The notes under the pieces are model-generated. The model made no database searches, was not told where the DNA came from, and worked only from the letters and a program-made list of their open reading frames with translations. A DNA stretch of 64,000 nucleotides from Misgurnus anguillicaudatus. Lineage: Eukaryota; Chordata; Actinopteri; Cypriniformes; Cobitidae. This document shows positions 45,291-56,260 of this stretch, one piece after another. Position 1 is the stretch's first letter. Each line of letters opens with the position of its first letter. Both the position numbers and the translations under genes were made by a program. The DNA lies in contig NW_027395277.1 in assembly GCF_027580225.2 (NCBI RefSeq), positions 1,674,001 to 1,738,000 on the forward strand, in the 5' to 3' direction.

Positions 45291-46569
45291 TGATTTTTTT
45301 TTATGATTTAAATATGCAAATTTTCCAGTTTCTTTCACGCTATGCAACAACAAAGGGCTTCTGGGATATGGGGACTCCCGCTGCGACCGGAGCTGTTCTT
45401 GAGCTCATCCTTGTGTTTGCAATCCGCTAAGTGAATTCCTGGGGTGTTTGTGACAGCTTCCCAGCAACTCAAAATGACTGTTTTCAGACACTTCTATAAA
45501 AACAAGTTTGTATACCTGAGATACTGCATTTGTCCTTGTTTGTGTTTGCTTGTTTTTCATATTTTGACATTTGGTACCTGGGTAGGAGGGAGGGATGATA
45601 TGCATGCACTAAAGGCACAAATTTCCCCTTTACTGTGTCTTTAGGGTATTGTATGCATACTGAACAGTTGCATAGTGTATAAATAGTAAAGTAGTATATT
45701 AGTATGCTACTTGAACGAAGCTCTCAACAAAAATTGCTTAGTTCATCTTTAATGCTGCTTAACTGTCCAGAAATATTATAAGAGTGAATGAGGCTCTAAA
45801 TAATTATACGAGCTTTGCTCCATTGGGTAAAATCAAACTCATTTAATCTATGCACATGCATGCAGATAGATAACTAACTGGCTCTACAAGTCATAAACTA
45901 CCCTTTCTTTATATTCAGTAGGACCTTTTTATTAGGCTTTCATTATATTTTATAGCTCCATTCCCTTGGGTTACAGTAAAATGTCTTTTATTTGTTAAAA
46001 CTCCTTTAGCTCTTAATGTGTCTGTGTTTATAAAGTGGTACATTAAGGCAATAATGCTTAATCAATGAGTTATGCTTTATTCTTTTGACATGCAGTTTGC
46101 TTTTGTAAGGGTGGGATTTTATGCCTGGTTTGATTCATACCGTATTCCCTTTCCTATTTGAATACTTTTTTGACGGCTTCAAGTGCACCTTTAGCTTCAG
46201 GCCACCTGACTTTTATTTCCTAATAGCGGTCAGTGGAGGACAAGCCCGTAATCCATCAGAAGTGTGTCAGTGGTGCCGCTGGTTTCTATGTGACAGAGCG
46301 CTGCTGGGCTGAAGCCAAGGTCTAAGATGATTATTTTGCTACACCTAGCGAAAGCTATCGAATAGAGAATATTAAGCATCTGTGAATACGGTAGTTCTCA
46401 GTGGCCGTGAAACTGCAATTAACAGGAAAGTGTAATTATTTGGCATGGGTCAAAACAACGTGGCACATTACTTAATAATCCTTCTGTGAACTTATAGGAA
46501 ATTATAAGAAATTTCCCAGGGGGAAATTGTGTTGGTTGTTACTTTTTATAGCTCAGAAGATGGTGGATT
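45291..46569. other. Repeat-poor intronic DNA
   Basis: No TIR pairs. 46200-46440 is of balanced composition. No exon supported. Confidence 0.35.
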
Positions 46570-46633
46570 GGTTGCTCAGTTGGTAGAGCATTGTGTTAAC
46601 AGTCCAAAGATCATGGGTTCAATCCTAGGGAAC
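46570..46633 (+). tRNA. tRNA-derived pseudogene fragment (Val-AAC-like)
   Basis: A box 'tgctcagttggtagagc', anticodon loop TTAACAG (AAC) and B box 'gggttcaatcc' are in correct order and spacing, followed by 'tagggaac'. The 5' acceptor half does not pair with the 3' half and the anticodon stem has a mismatch, so this is a decayed tRNA or SINE head. Confidence 0.6.
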
Positions 46634-46862
46634 ATATAGGGGTGCACGGGGCAAAAACTAATGTGGGGTTAGTTGTCACACGGACTGTTTACATTGTTGC
46701 ACAAGGTTGAGCGTTTTGTTTTTCCCTTATTTTTTTCATGCTGTCAAACGATGATCTCACGCAAAAGATTGGAAATGTATAATATTTTTCCAGAGAGTTA
46801 TTGATGAACGAGTTTTGGTGGCATGAAAGTACATTTTTTCATCATATTTTTTTGGTTTCTAA
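46634..46862. repeat. Left part of a 'ggggcaaaa' repeat
   Basis: 'ggggcaaaaac..ggggttagttgtcac' resembles, inverted, the sequence at 48140-48200 ('taactaaccccctgcctg'). The family F copy 3 may be inserted in this element. Confidence 0.4.
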
Positions 46863-48056
46863 TGCTGAGTTACACCAACCGCGTTTCAGGCGTCAAAATC
46901 GCGTCTACTGCGCCTAGTTTGCCGCTTGAACAGTTTGAACAGTAGAGCGGAGTAGACGCGCGTAAAAAGCAAGCATTTGACGCGCGCCAGAGGCAACCTC
47001 CGCTTCTTGTGGGAGGGGCAAGTGCTATGCGGTTGTCTGTTTGCAAGATGATTGATGTTGATTGTGCATTTATCGAGAGAGTTACCAGTTTGTATTTGGT
47101 AACCTTACTATAGGGGGAAAAAAAACGACGCGAGTCGATAAACGTCACGTGACTCAAAAGTGAAGTGTGTATTGCACCTAGTTTGCCGCTTGAACAGTTT
47201 GAACAGTAGAGCGGAGTAGACGCGCGGAAAAAGCAAGCATTTGACGCGCGTCAGAGGCAACCTCTGCTTCTTGTGGGAGGGGCAAGTGCTATGCGGTTGT
47301 CTGTTTGCAAGATGATTGATGTTGATTGTGCATTTATAGAGAGAGTTACCAGTTTGTATTTGGTAACCTTACTATAGGGGGAAAAAAAACGACGCGAGTC
47401 GATAAACGTCACGTGACTCAAAAGTGAAGTGTGTATTGCGCCTAGTTTGCCGCTTGAACAGTTTGAACAGTAGAGCGGAGTAGACGCGCGGAAAAAGCAA
47501 GCATTTGACGCGCGTCAGAGGCAACCTCTGCTTCTTGTGGGAGGGGCAAGTGCTATGCGGTTGTCTGTTTGCAAGATGATTGATGTTGATTGTGCATTTA
47601 TAGAGAGAGTTACCAGTTTGTATTTGGTAACCTTACCATAGGGGGGGAAAAAAACGACGTGGGTCGATAAACGTCACGTGACTCAAAAGTGAAGTGTGTA
47701 TTACAACTTACCAGGTCGCCCAATGTCCTCACTGACACTCTTTCAAGCGAGGTCCTTTTTATTCCTGTCTCCTCTAGAAATAAGAACTTGTGTCGTATAG
47801 CTCCGGGTGACTGCTTACGGACAATATTAAGCGTTGGTTGAATGAGTGACTCTGGGCGGGGCTGCCACCACAACAGCAAGCAGGTTCCTGATTGGTTAAC
47901 GCGGCGCGAAATTCCTGCCAAAGTTCAAATTTTTCAACTCTGGCGTGCAAAATGCACAAAAAACACCATTCAATTATTCAATTCGTGCCTTTCGCATGAG
48001 CTTCACGCATGAATGAGGCGGAAACGCGTCTTCTGTGCCGCGGGACCTCCTGACGT
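46863..48056. mobile_element. Fold-back MITE family F, copy 3, with internal triplication
   Basis: The left end 'tgagttacaccaaccgcg' and CGCG-rich right part (47880-48056) match other F copies. It is enlarged by three 264-bp tandem units, listed separately. Confidence 0.8.
46912..47703. repeat. Exact 3 x 264-bp tandem triplication
   Basis: The landmark 'cctagtttgccgcttgaaca' occurs at period 264 (46913, 47177, 47441) and the third unit closes at 47703 with 'gaagtgtgtatt'. Units differ at only a few positions. Each contains the palindrome GTCACGTGAC, 'gttaccagtttgtatttggtaac' (an inverted repeat around TTGTATT) and a 'ggttgtctgtttgcaagatg' block. Confidence 0.95.
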
Positions 48057-48541
48057 ATAATAAACAAGATATATAAACAATTTTCACTTCAAGTATTAAA
48101 ATAGTATTGAAATATTTGCCTGCAAACTTTATTTTTAGCAAGTTTAACTAACCCCCTGCCTGTTACAATGAACCCCACCTATGGGGTAAGTTGTAACGTT
48201 TGCACTTCTGTCACGTTTGGTGTAATTGTCCAAGAATGGTAAGCAATAGAAACAAACTTTAAATGTTCATTTGTAGCAGAGATGTGTGTGTTGCTTGTGT
48301 AAAAATATAATTAATTAAACTCAAATATTTTTTGAATTATTGAGTCAAAACCAAAAAGCGTTTTTTTTTTTGGGCATATATCGTTGTGGCACTTAACCGT
48401 TTTTGGCTTTGGCTCATGAAACGATCAAGTCATTGGTGTTATTAATGCGGCAAGGTGCCAGTCTTGGTTGGTTTGGAGATAAAGCATTTTGATTTATTTT
48501 ATGGGATATTACTTGGTGTTTTTGTAAGACCTGGCAACACA
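48057..48541. other. Intronic DNA, partial repeat
   Basis: Includes the possible right part of the 'ggggcaaaa' repeat (48140-48240). Otherwise nothing is recognised. Confidence 0.4.
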
Positions 48542-48543
48542 TA

Positions 48544-48866
48544 CAGTCATGGCCAAAAGTCATGTTGGCACCCTTGGTAAATACGAGCACAGAAAGCTAT
48601 AAAAAAGAACGTACAATGCTTCTTCTTTTAAGCTTTAATTTAAAAAAATCACAAAAATATGATGTTTCATTGAAGTAAAACAATTGAAAGTGTGTGGGGG
48701 GATTACATTATGAAATAAATGTTTTTCTTTAATACACACTGGGCATAATTATTGGCACCCCTTGATTTTTTTAATTAAAGCTTAAAAGAAGAAACATTGT
48801 AAATAATTTTTTATATATTTCTTTTCTCATATTTACCAAGGGTGCCAACACTTTTGGCCATGACTG
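48544..48866. mobile_element. Tc1/mariner-type MITE, TA target duplication
   Basis: 'cagtcatggccaaaagt' and 'acttttggccatgactg' are inverted ends. TA lies on both sides (48542-48543, 48867-48868). The 'ttggcacccttggtaaata' block and 'cttcttttaagctttaatt' block are also mirrored. No transposase remains. Confidence 0.88.
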
Positions 48867-49280
48867 TATAAGTGAAAGCTTCGTACCGCTGTGATTTTTT
48901 TGCACTGTGCATACAGAAGACTTTTTTTCCCTTCTAGGCATTGATTTTCTTCAGTAGAGAGTTTTAAAAAGAATGAATTTAGTCCAGCATACTGTTGGAA
49001 CTTGCAAAAGTTTATTGAAAACAAGTCTGGTCAAAAATTTTTTTCCATACATATGCTCAGCCCGCACTTGCCTACAATCATCCGGATATACAAAGGGGTG
49101 TAAATTAGTTTACTTCTTGCCAAATTCACATCACATTCTCTCTCAGACAATTATTTAAAAACTAGAGGATCAGCTCATAAATTCATGCAGTGTGTTATAT
49201 GTAATAAAAATGGTAATGATGCTGAACAATACTGCAGATGAAAAGTAGTGAATGTGTGTGCCCTTCGTCTTATTTTTTAG

Positions 49281-49393
49281 ATAGTGAGAGGCCGATGGAG
49301 GGAACCGATACCAGCCATAAAAGAGGCTCACGATCCTCGGACAAGTTACGCAAAAGTGAAGACACCAGTAACAGCCAGGAGGAGGAAAACGCG
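49281..49393 (+). CDS. Second coding exon of the membrane-protein gene
   Basis: 113 bases preceded by a pyrimidine-rich acceptor (ttattttttag) and followed by a GCG|GTGAGT donor. Completing the phase-1 codon from 9408-9552 gives Asp. The exon then encodes 37 more residues without a stop: Ser/Thr-rich, basic (KRGSRSSDKLRK) and ending acidic (SQEEENA), leaving phase 0. Composition fits the lumenal stem after a type II anchor, or a disordered cytosolic region if the 8045 exon is used. The protein family is not recognised. The 93-codon minus-strand frame here is a shadow. Confidence 0.65.
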
Positions 49394-50124
49394 GTGAGTT
49401 CAAGGGTTTAACTGCCTTGCAATGCAGTGTAATAGTAAAAAATATGTACAATAGTATTAAAAGTGAAATAGTAAATGGAACTAGTGTTGAAACAGATGTG
49501 AGTCCACATTCACATTGTAGCGTGATCCAATTTGGGTTCTTTTGGTTGTTTTGAAAGAGGATTTCTGAAGCAGAGCATGTTCAAAACGCAGAAAAAAATG
49601 CTTATACATCACTTCTTAAAATGAGGTTTGCTTCCATATAAAAGTTTTTGTTAGAACATACGAGGTCACCGCAAAATGAGGACACAGTGAAAACTGAGGT
49701 TCATCTCAGCTTAAATGTTTGATAATCTCTCCGCTCTGCCAAAAGATACTTCACTGCATTTTCGCCTCTCCCACGTCGCGGGAGGGGTCCGGATTTTAGC
49801 ACCTTTCATCTCAAACAGAGCAGACGTGGACTATCTCGGTCTAACACAAGCTAGTCCAGTTACTCTCCCTCTTACTGACTGATGAACGCCATATTGGCTG
49901 TCAGATAAAATCAGTTGCACATTCACATATGGAAAGAATTTAACAAATAGGTTATTTAGCACTGGAATCTGCTTTTGAATCTAGTGCCGCAGGGATGAAG
50001 TATTTTTTGCAAAACCCGGAAGCTTTTCAGCTCTTCTGGTTCCATTTCCTCGAAGTCAATGGGTTTTTTGAATGGGGTTTTCGTTAAACTTCTTAAATAG
50101 GGGTTTAACATAAGCACAAGATAC
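49394..50124. other. Repeat-poor intronic DNA
   Basis: Nothing recognised. Confidence 0.35.
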
Positions 50125-50757
50125 AGGGTTCCCACAGGTCCTTGAAATCCTTGAAAGTTCAGATACAGGTCATTGAAAGTGCTTAAATCTATTCTATGCA
50201 AGAAGTTGTCTGGAAAAAAATCCATATTATTCCCTGTGTAGTGTAGGATAATATCATAAAAATTCTAGACTTTTTAAGCACACGTGCTAAACTGTTCGCT
50301 TTAAATACCAAAATGATTTTTTGCATAGTTGTGTTTGACACATGAAAACGTCTCGGGTTACGTATGTAACTGTTGTTCCCTGAGAAGGGAACGAGACGCT
50401 GCGTCTCCCTTGCCATACTTCCTGCGTCCCTGTAACGCAGTCTTTGGCAATTTTTCAGAAAGCGATATACTTCTTGCACCCTGTCTTTGTTGTTAAGCTT
50501 CACCATTGGTTGAATTTGATATACACATTAAGACGCACTTACTCCTGGAGGCGTCCCCAAAGTGTCACCGCAGTGACGCAGCGCGAGTTCCCTCGAAACG
50601 GGAACTGTAACAATGTATCTTAAAAGGTAACTCAATGTTTCCTTGCTCTAACTTGAAAATGTGTCCCCACATTAAGTCCTTGAATTTGAGGGTATTGGAT
50701 CTGGAAAGTCCTTGAAAGGTCCTTGAATTTGAAGTTAACTAAGGTGTGGGAACCCTA
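50125..50757. mobile_element. TIR element 'agggttcccaca', host to a nested repeat
   Basis: 'agggttcccacaggtccttga' and 'aaggtgtgggaaccct' are inverted ends, with 'ccttgaaa' / 'ttcaagg' motifs beside both. It is interrupted at about 50339-50632. Confidence 0.75.
50339..50632. mobile_element. Nested 'gtctcgggttacgtatgtaac' repeat
   Basis: 'gtctcgggttacgtatgtaac..gttccctgagaagggaac' on the left and 'gagttccctcgaaacgggaac' on the right flank an interior with 'gacgcagcgcgag'. This is a familiar cyprinid repeat. Confidence 0.65.
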
Positions 50758-50868
50758 AAGATATTTTCACGTGTTATGATATGCTGAGTATAAAACAAAC
50801 AAGTAATCATGACTCAGCGGTTGCTAAAAAGTTACTGCATGGGACTACATTTGTCAAGGACGTCCTCA

Positions 50869-51430
50869 CCATAGACTGTAAAAAAATGGTCGTAGTGTCC
50901 GTGACGTCACCCATTGGTTTGTTTAGAGCTTTTTTGAATCTTAAAGTAGGCGGTACCGGCCGGCGCCATCTTGGCCGCGTGTCACCATGCATCACTCACG
51001 GTTAACCGAAAATGGGTAAAGAGGTGGGACATGGGGGAAGCTGAGGTGGCTGGTTGCTGAAACCACGCCCACCTAGCTTGATTCTAGTGACAGCACTGGC
51101 AGTTCACTTGTCACTCAAGTGGCCACGCCCTTAATTGTGCAGAACTTTAAGACTTAATATAATTTAAACGGATGAGTTACAAAAAAATTGACCCCTTCAC
51201 AGATTGTCATGTAGGGCAAATTTAGCTATACAGACCAAAAACACTTTTTGTTCCAGGCTGTAAGCATATTATTTTCTACTGTAAAGTTTTGGCATTTTAA
51301 CATGGAGGTCTATGGGAATTGACTCCCTTTTGAAGCCAGCCTCTAGTGGCCAGTCGATGAATTGCAGTTTAAGTCACTTCCGTATTGGCTTCGTCAGAGA
51401 GATCGGAAGGTTGCCCCTCGGTCATCACGC
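50869..51430. repeat. Interspersed repeat 'atagactgtaaaaaaatgg'
   Basis: A typical teleost repeat: start 'atagactgtaaaa', 'ggcgccatcttgg', 'acatggaggtctatggg', 'tcggaaggttgcc' near the end. No coding potential; open frames on both strands are incidental. Confidence 0.65.
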
Positions 51431-52678
51431 ATGAAGGTCTCAAAAACAACGCAACATGGGCACAATTCCCAACAAAGATTCATCCACAGAGTATTTCCTT
51501 ATCAGGAAACATGTTTTTAAATGTGTTTAATTAAGTTTGAAAAAGCTGTCAGAATCTTGATGGTGATGATTTCATAAAAGTTGTTCATCTGTGAAAATTA
51601 TATTGTTTATGTTTTTTGTTTTATGTTTATGTTTTTTGCGATATTCCAAATGTATGGGAACAATAATTGGGCTTTTTGGTGAGGGAACCAGTGTCCCATT
51701 AACTTTTGGGTTGGCCTACAAAAATATGTCATCCCTGAGCAAAACCTAGGTCTATAGCTGAATACTTGAACACCCTATGAAATCAAACCCGGTGTTTTTG
51801 TGGCCAGATTGTATTTTTTGTGATATTCAAATTGCCTATGAGTGCTTTCTTTCACCTACCTTTTTTAGTCCGGTTGAATCGTCTTAGTTTTCGTTGTCCC
51901 ATTTGGTGCGGTTCATTTAACGTTTTGGCTTCAGTTGAGTAAGTGCGGTATTGCATTATCTAGTGGATAATCGCGGTATTGCAGATTAACATAAATATTA
52001 TTCTTTTATGCAAATGTTTTTCTTAATTGACAAGATAACTCTTCAATGGCAGGGAAAGAGTTAACAGGTTTAATACGATTCTGATTTACAGAACCATACA
52101 CCCATTAATTCTCTGCCTTGGTACAGCTTGAATTGTAGTGGACTCTCCTGTAGGATCTTTACTCTGATTCAATAATATCGATCTTCAGAGCAGCCGTATA
52201 AAAGAAAACCCAATCACAGAGCTTTTCTTAGCTTAAAAAGCCAATAGCAACGGCCAAAAACTCTTCTGTTCTGCTTTCAATTCTCACCATATTAATCTCT
52301 TTCTTCAACTATGTGTCAGATGTCAGTGTGCGGCGCTAATTGAAAACTGCACTGAACCATTACAAAACCCGATTAGAAGTGACTTAAATTCAATACTGCC
52401 AATGCGCAGTCACAGTAACTGTGGCCTTTTTATATTGTTAGTTATTATCTGCCCCATTTGACAGCTAAAATGACTGGTTATGTCCCCAACATCAAACTAC
52501 ATCATACTTTTTCTGCAGGTTATCAGATTTATATAAAATGAGCTGCTCAAATGTGCACTATTCTGTACACTGCTCTTGGAAATGTATCCCACAATGCAAT
52601 GCAGCAGAGTTGTAACCAAGCCCCCCTCTCAATAATCAGAAACATCCAAATTGCCCCCCCCCCCCAATATTACATGTT
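51431..52678. other. AT-rich intronic DNA
   Basis: A T4 end fragment occurs near 52040-52062 ('ggcagggaaagagttaac') and a 12-C tract near 52654-52665. Confidence 0.5.
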
Positions 52679-53649
52679 TTAAGCCTTGTGGGTTGTTCCC
52701 ATTCATTACCCTTTCGGGTTGTTCGTGTATAAAAAAGGCCACTGAATTAAACAGCTGTAAAAATGTATTTGATTAATTTTTTTTCTATTTTGTTTCATAA
52801 ATCTGTTAATCAACCTCAGTACTGATCATCTTGACCAGGACTCTCTGGTAGAAGAGATATTGTATCTCAATGAGACCTTCAAGTTCCTGGATAAATAAAA
52901 TGAAAATAAAAAATAAATAAATAAATAAGGGTTAAAGGGTTAATGGTGCCACATGGTGATCAACAGTAAAAATGACACATTTTACCTCTTAGCAAAAGGA
53001 AAAATGCCAACAATCAAGAATGCATGATAATAAGGTGTCATGGCGTTGCAATAAAAAAATGTTGTTATAATGGAAGTCAATGGGGCAAAAAAAGCCACGA
53101 ACAACTAATTAGGGAGAAAAAAATAAAAACTGAACATGCACAAAAACTAAAAATGCATCAAAGCCAACGTTTTTACCAATCTTTGACAAGCCGAAGACTG
53201 TGAAAAAGGATTAAAAAAAATCCAGTCCACAATCACTTTTTATATTGAAAATCTGAAATTGTCTGTGTTTTTTTCATCAAATCAGTGACACCACTTAAGA
53301 ACTTGCCAATTAAAGAGTTAAAATCATGGACATTTTTTAAGCATATGGTAGTTTTGATCAGTACTGAGAGCGATTAACAGATTTATGAAAAAAAAAAGGA
53401 GAAAATATTCATCTGATACATTTTTACAGCCATTTAATATAGTGGCTTTTTTTTTACAAGAACAACCCGAAAGTGTAGTAAAATTTGCCCAGTTGAGTTT
53501 TTAAAAAATTTCAAAGCATTTTCCCAAAATATGTGTTAATAAAAGATTTGTCACCAAAAATCATTCCATTTGCTGAAACACAGAGAAAGTTGTGGCCAAA
53601 TTAAGACAAAAAAAGGCCAAAAATGGCCTCAACAACCCACAAGGGTTAA
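52679..53649. mobile_element. TTAA-flanked long MITE (family T7)
   Basis: Ends 'ttaagccttgtgggttgtt' and 'aacaacccacaagggttaa' with TTAA at 52679-52682 and 53646-53649. A second inverted block, 'ctttcgggttgttc' / 'gaacaacccgaaag', and 'ctgtaaaaatgtat' / 'atacatttttacag' lie inside. It includes a (TAAA)n tract near 52900. Confidence 0.85.
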
Positions 53650-53934
53650 TATACATACGGCCTTGAAATGCAGCTGACTTTCATTCCCAGTGTAATAAAT
53701 AAATGCATAGATAATGTAATTATTTAGTTATCTTCAAAATCTGCATATGTAGTAGGTCATTCTGATTATATGCATACAGAAAATGGGCATAAATGTATAG
53801 CAGTAGTATTTATTGTAGTATATATTAATATAGCAGTATGCTAATGCGAGCCTAGCCCATTATTTCCTGATTCTGTTTAGTGGCACAGAAATGGCACACT
53901 TCACCTTTAAGAATCAAGACAAAGCAGAAAAAAA
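53650..53934. other. AT-rich, nothing recognised
   Basis: Runs of 'gtagta' and 'atatta' only. Confidence 0.4.
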
Positions 53935-54520
53935 CCTCCAAGGTCAAGACGCAATAAATTTTCCTAACACGCCGCGTGTCGGGTGAGTCGTCTAATTATT
54001 ACTAGAGAATTCATCAACCCGAACCGTCTGGCTCCAGCTTGATCTACGACCAGTTCACTTTATCAAAACTGTAGCTTCATCTATTATCGCAATCGCCGTA
54101 AATCCGATCCTCACAAGACAGGGCCAAACATGAAGCAAACTCCGAGACGGTCCCGGGCATTAGAAAGTGTTTCGAAGCATGAGCTCAGAATATTAATGAG
54201 GTTAATTCATTCTCCTTGTCCAGGGGTAAACAGACTCGGTCTAAGAGCGGAAGGCCGGGTCGCATTTCTCACGTCCGGTTATCCACCAGGATGACAAAAC
54301 ATGGCCCTTCCACAAATCAAATTTTAATTTTGCCTGCCCTGCAATGTGGATGATAATGACCCGAGCGATCCGTTTCATCAGTCAACAACAAACAGCAGCT
54401 AGCTAAAAAAGAAAAGGTTTGAGATTATTCATGCAAGGTTAATGCATTCATTAGACCAGGCAGACGATTAACCCCTTATGAAAACGAGCATGCTTAAACG
54501 CTTGCTTGCCTATGATTTGC
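53935..54520. promoter_or_regulatory. Candidate conserved non-coding element
   Basis: A 580-base repeat-free block dense in developmental-type motifs: 'ctaattattactagag', 'atattaatgaggttaattc', 'tattcatgcaagg' (POU/octamer-like), 'ggtaaac' and 'acaaacagcagctagct' (forkhead and E-box-like). It has no open frame with splice sites. The call rests on composition and motif density. Confidence 0.35.
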
Positions 54521-54650
54521 CCTTATTTGTCTTTATATTCATGCAGATGCTTTTATCTAAAGCAAGTTAATTTTTTGGCAGCATGTGTGTTCAATGGGAA
54601 TCAAACCCATGAACTTGATGTTGCTAGTTGAAGCATATACTAATTCTAAA
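54521..54650 (-). repeat. tRNA-related repeat fragment
   Basis: 'gcagatgcttttatctaaagc' and 'gggaatcaaacccatgaac' are the two landmark blocks of a common fish repeat whose second block mirrors a tRNA T-arm. The same blocks bracket the insertion at 61078-61534. Confidence 0.6.
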
Positions 54651-55476
54651 ATAAAACATTTGCATACATTTACTACTCATCAGATAAATGTTGTTAACTA
54701 GTTAAACATGTTATATAAACAATGCCCAAGTCTTTTAAATGTAGGCATTGCTTGTTTGTACATTTATTAAATAGATTTCACAGACTATCAGCCCAAAATG
54801 AATAACTGGCACTTAAATTCTGCAGAAATTAGTCGCAATATTGATCAATCAACTGAAAATGAATAAAAAATGCAAGACCTTTCATCTAAAGTGAGCAATA
54901 ATGGTAACTGATAAACGTTCCATTCATGCTTCATGTCTAAATATTTCAGCCAGAATAAACAATGGCTGTCAATAATAATGGGGTTATTGTTCATAAACAT
55001 ATTAAATATCAGCCAACTACTGCGGAAAGATAATAAATTTAACTGATAATTTAAATAAACACGAGAATATCTGATGACATGGCTTGTTGTCAATTTCTAT
55101 GCCAGTTAACAATTTGTACAAGTAGAAGATGACGGTTGTCAAATTACAATCAAATGTTAGAAAGACAGACTGATAAATAAACAGGCATAGCAGACAACAA
55201 AAAAGAACGCCTACAAAAATTGATCCATGTGGAAATACCAAACTCGAAAAAAATGTGACAATTGAAATTACAATTCGAAAACGAAAGCTTTGATTGACTT
55301 GAAAACACACCGCCATGTTTGGCACTCTCAAAATAAATGACAGTTGTCAAACTAAAATCAGATGTTAGAAAGACAGACAGATGAATAAATAGATAGACAT
55401 AGCAGACAACACCTTAACTGTAGGAGATATTCACTGATAAGAAAACTTATTCTGCAATTCTACAATCAAGTCTGAA
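54651..55476. other. AT-rich intronic DNA
   Basis: Positions 55130-55215 and 55332-55410 are direct near-copies ('tgttagaaagacagac..gat.aataaa..aggcatagcagacaac'), a local duplication. No exon. Confidence 0.6.
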
Positions 55477-55840
55477 GCTGCATTTACACCAACCATGTTT
55501 AAGGCGCCAAAATCGCGTCTACCATGCCTAGTTTGCCGCTTGAACAGTTTGAGTGCATTAGCGAGTCTAGAGCGAAGTAGACGCGCAAAAAAAGCAAGCA
55601 TTTGACGCACGTCAACTCGGGCTTCAGCCGCAAATTCGCATCAAACGCAAAATGCACAAAAAGCACCATTCGCATGTACCGCGCCAAACGCTCGATTCCC
55701 GCCATTCACGCGAACTAGACGCGCTAAATGCCTCATTCGCGCAGCGAGACCTCCAGACTCACGTCAACGCGTCTTCACATTAACTTGACATTGAAATCAC
55801 TCGCGCTTGACGCCTCTACTGCGGCTGGTGTAAACGCAGC
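55477..55840. mobile_element. Fold-back MITE family F, copy 4
   Basis: 'gctgcatttacaccaacc' and 'ggctggtgtaaacgcagc' are inverted ends, with CGCG-rich arms. This is the shortest complete F copy and serves as reference for copies 2 and 3. Confidence 0.9.
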
Positions 55841-55858
55841 ATAAAAATCATAATCATA

Positions 55859-56235
55859 GGGCTCTATCATACACCCGGCGCAATCCGGCACAAAGCACGA
55901 CGCAAGTGTCTTTTGCTAGTTTCAACCGGGCGCAGTTTTTTCATTGTCACGTTTAGCACTATGTTGTTTAAATAGCAAATACATTTGAGCCCAATTTTGC
56001 ACTACAAACGGGACGACAACAAGCGTTTGGTTATCACACACATGGATGCGCAGCAGCACAGAACTGTTTTTAGATATGAAAAATTAAAGGACTAAAATGT
56101 AAAAGATTATTATTGAATCTCTTGGACATAAATGAGGACTGATGAGGAGACGTTAGAAGGCGTAAAGAGCTGTTTATTCAATGTTTTGCTTAAAAAAAAT
56201 GCAAATATTGCATCTATTTTAAAATGTTTTTTTTT
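55859..56235 (-). mobile_element. Element family G, copy 2, truncated
   Basis: It starts 'gggctctatcatacacccgg' and follows copy 3 (58799 onwards) through 'ggacataaatgagga' and 'aaagagc' to 'gcatctatttt'. It breaks where a Tc1-like fragment begins. Confidence 0.75.
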
Positions 56236-56260
56236 TAAATGCTACCCCATGGATTAATTG

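Larger units (their letters stand above)
9553..49280 (+). other. Intron 1 (about 39.7 kb)
   Basis: Bounded by GTAAGT at 9553 and a pyrimidine-rich 'cttattttttag' acceptor ending at 49280. It is filled by the transposons, satellites and repeat-poor blocks listed separately. I found no further exon with matching splice sites and phase, but small exons could be missed without transcript data. Confidence 0.65.

Noticed and set aside
46570..46633. Functional tRNA-Val gene
   Set aside because: Acceptor halves do not pair and the anticodon stem is mismatched. It is better called a pseudogene or SINE head.
46912..47703. CRISPR-like or coding repeat array
   Set aside because: Units are 264 bp, contiguous without variable spacers, have no open frame and sit inside a eukaryotic fold-back element.
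52501..52560. Acceptor-like 'tttttctgcag' as a possible third exon
   Set aside because: The following sequence meets stops quickly in the required phase and has no matching donor.
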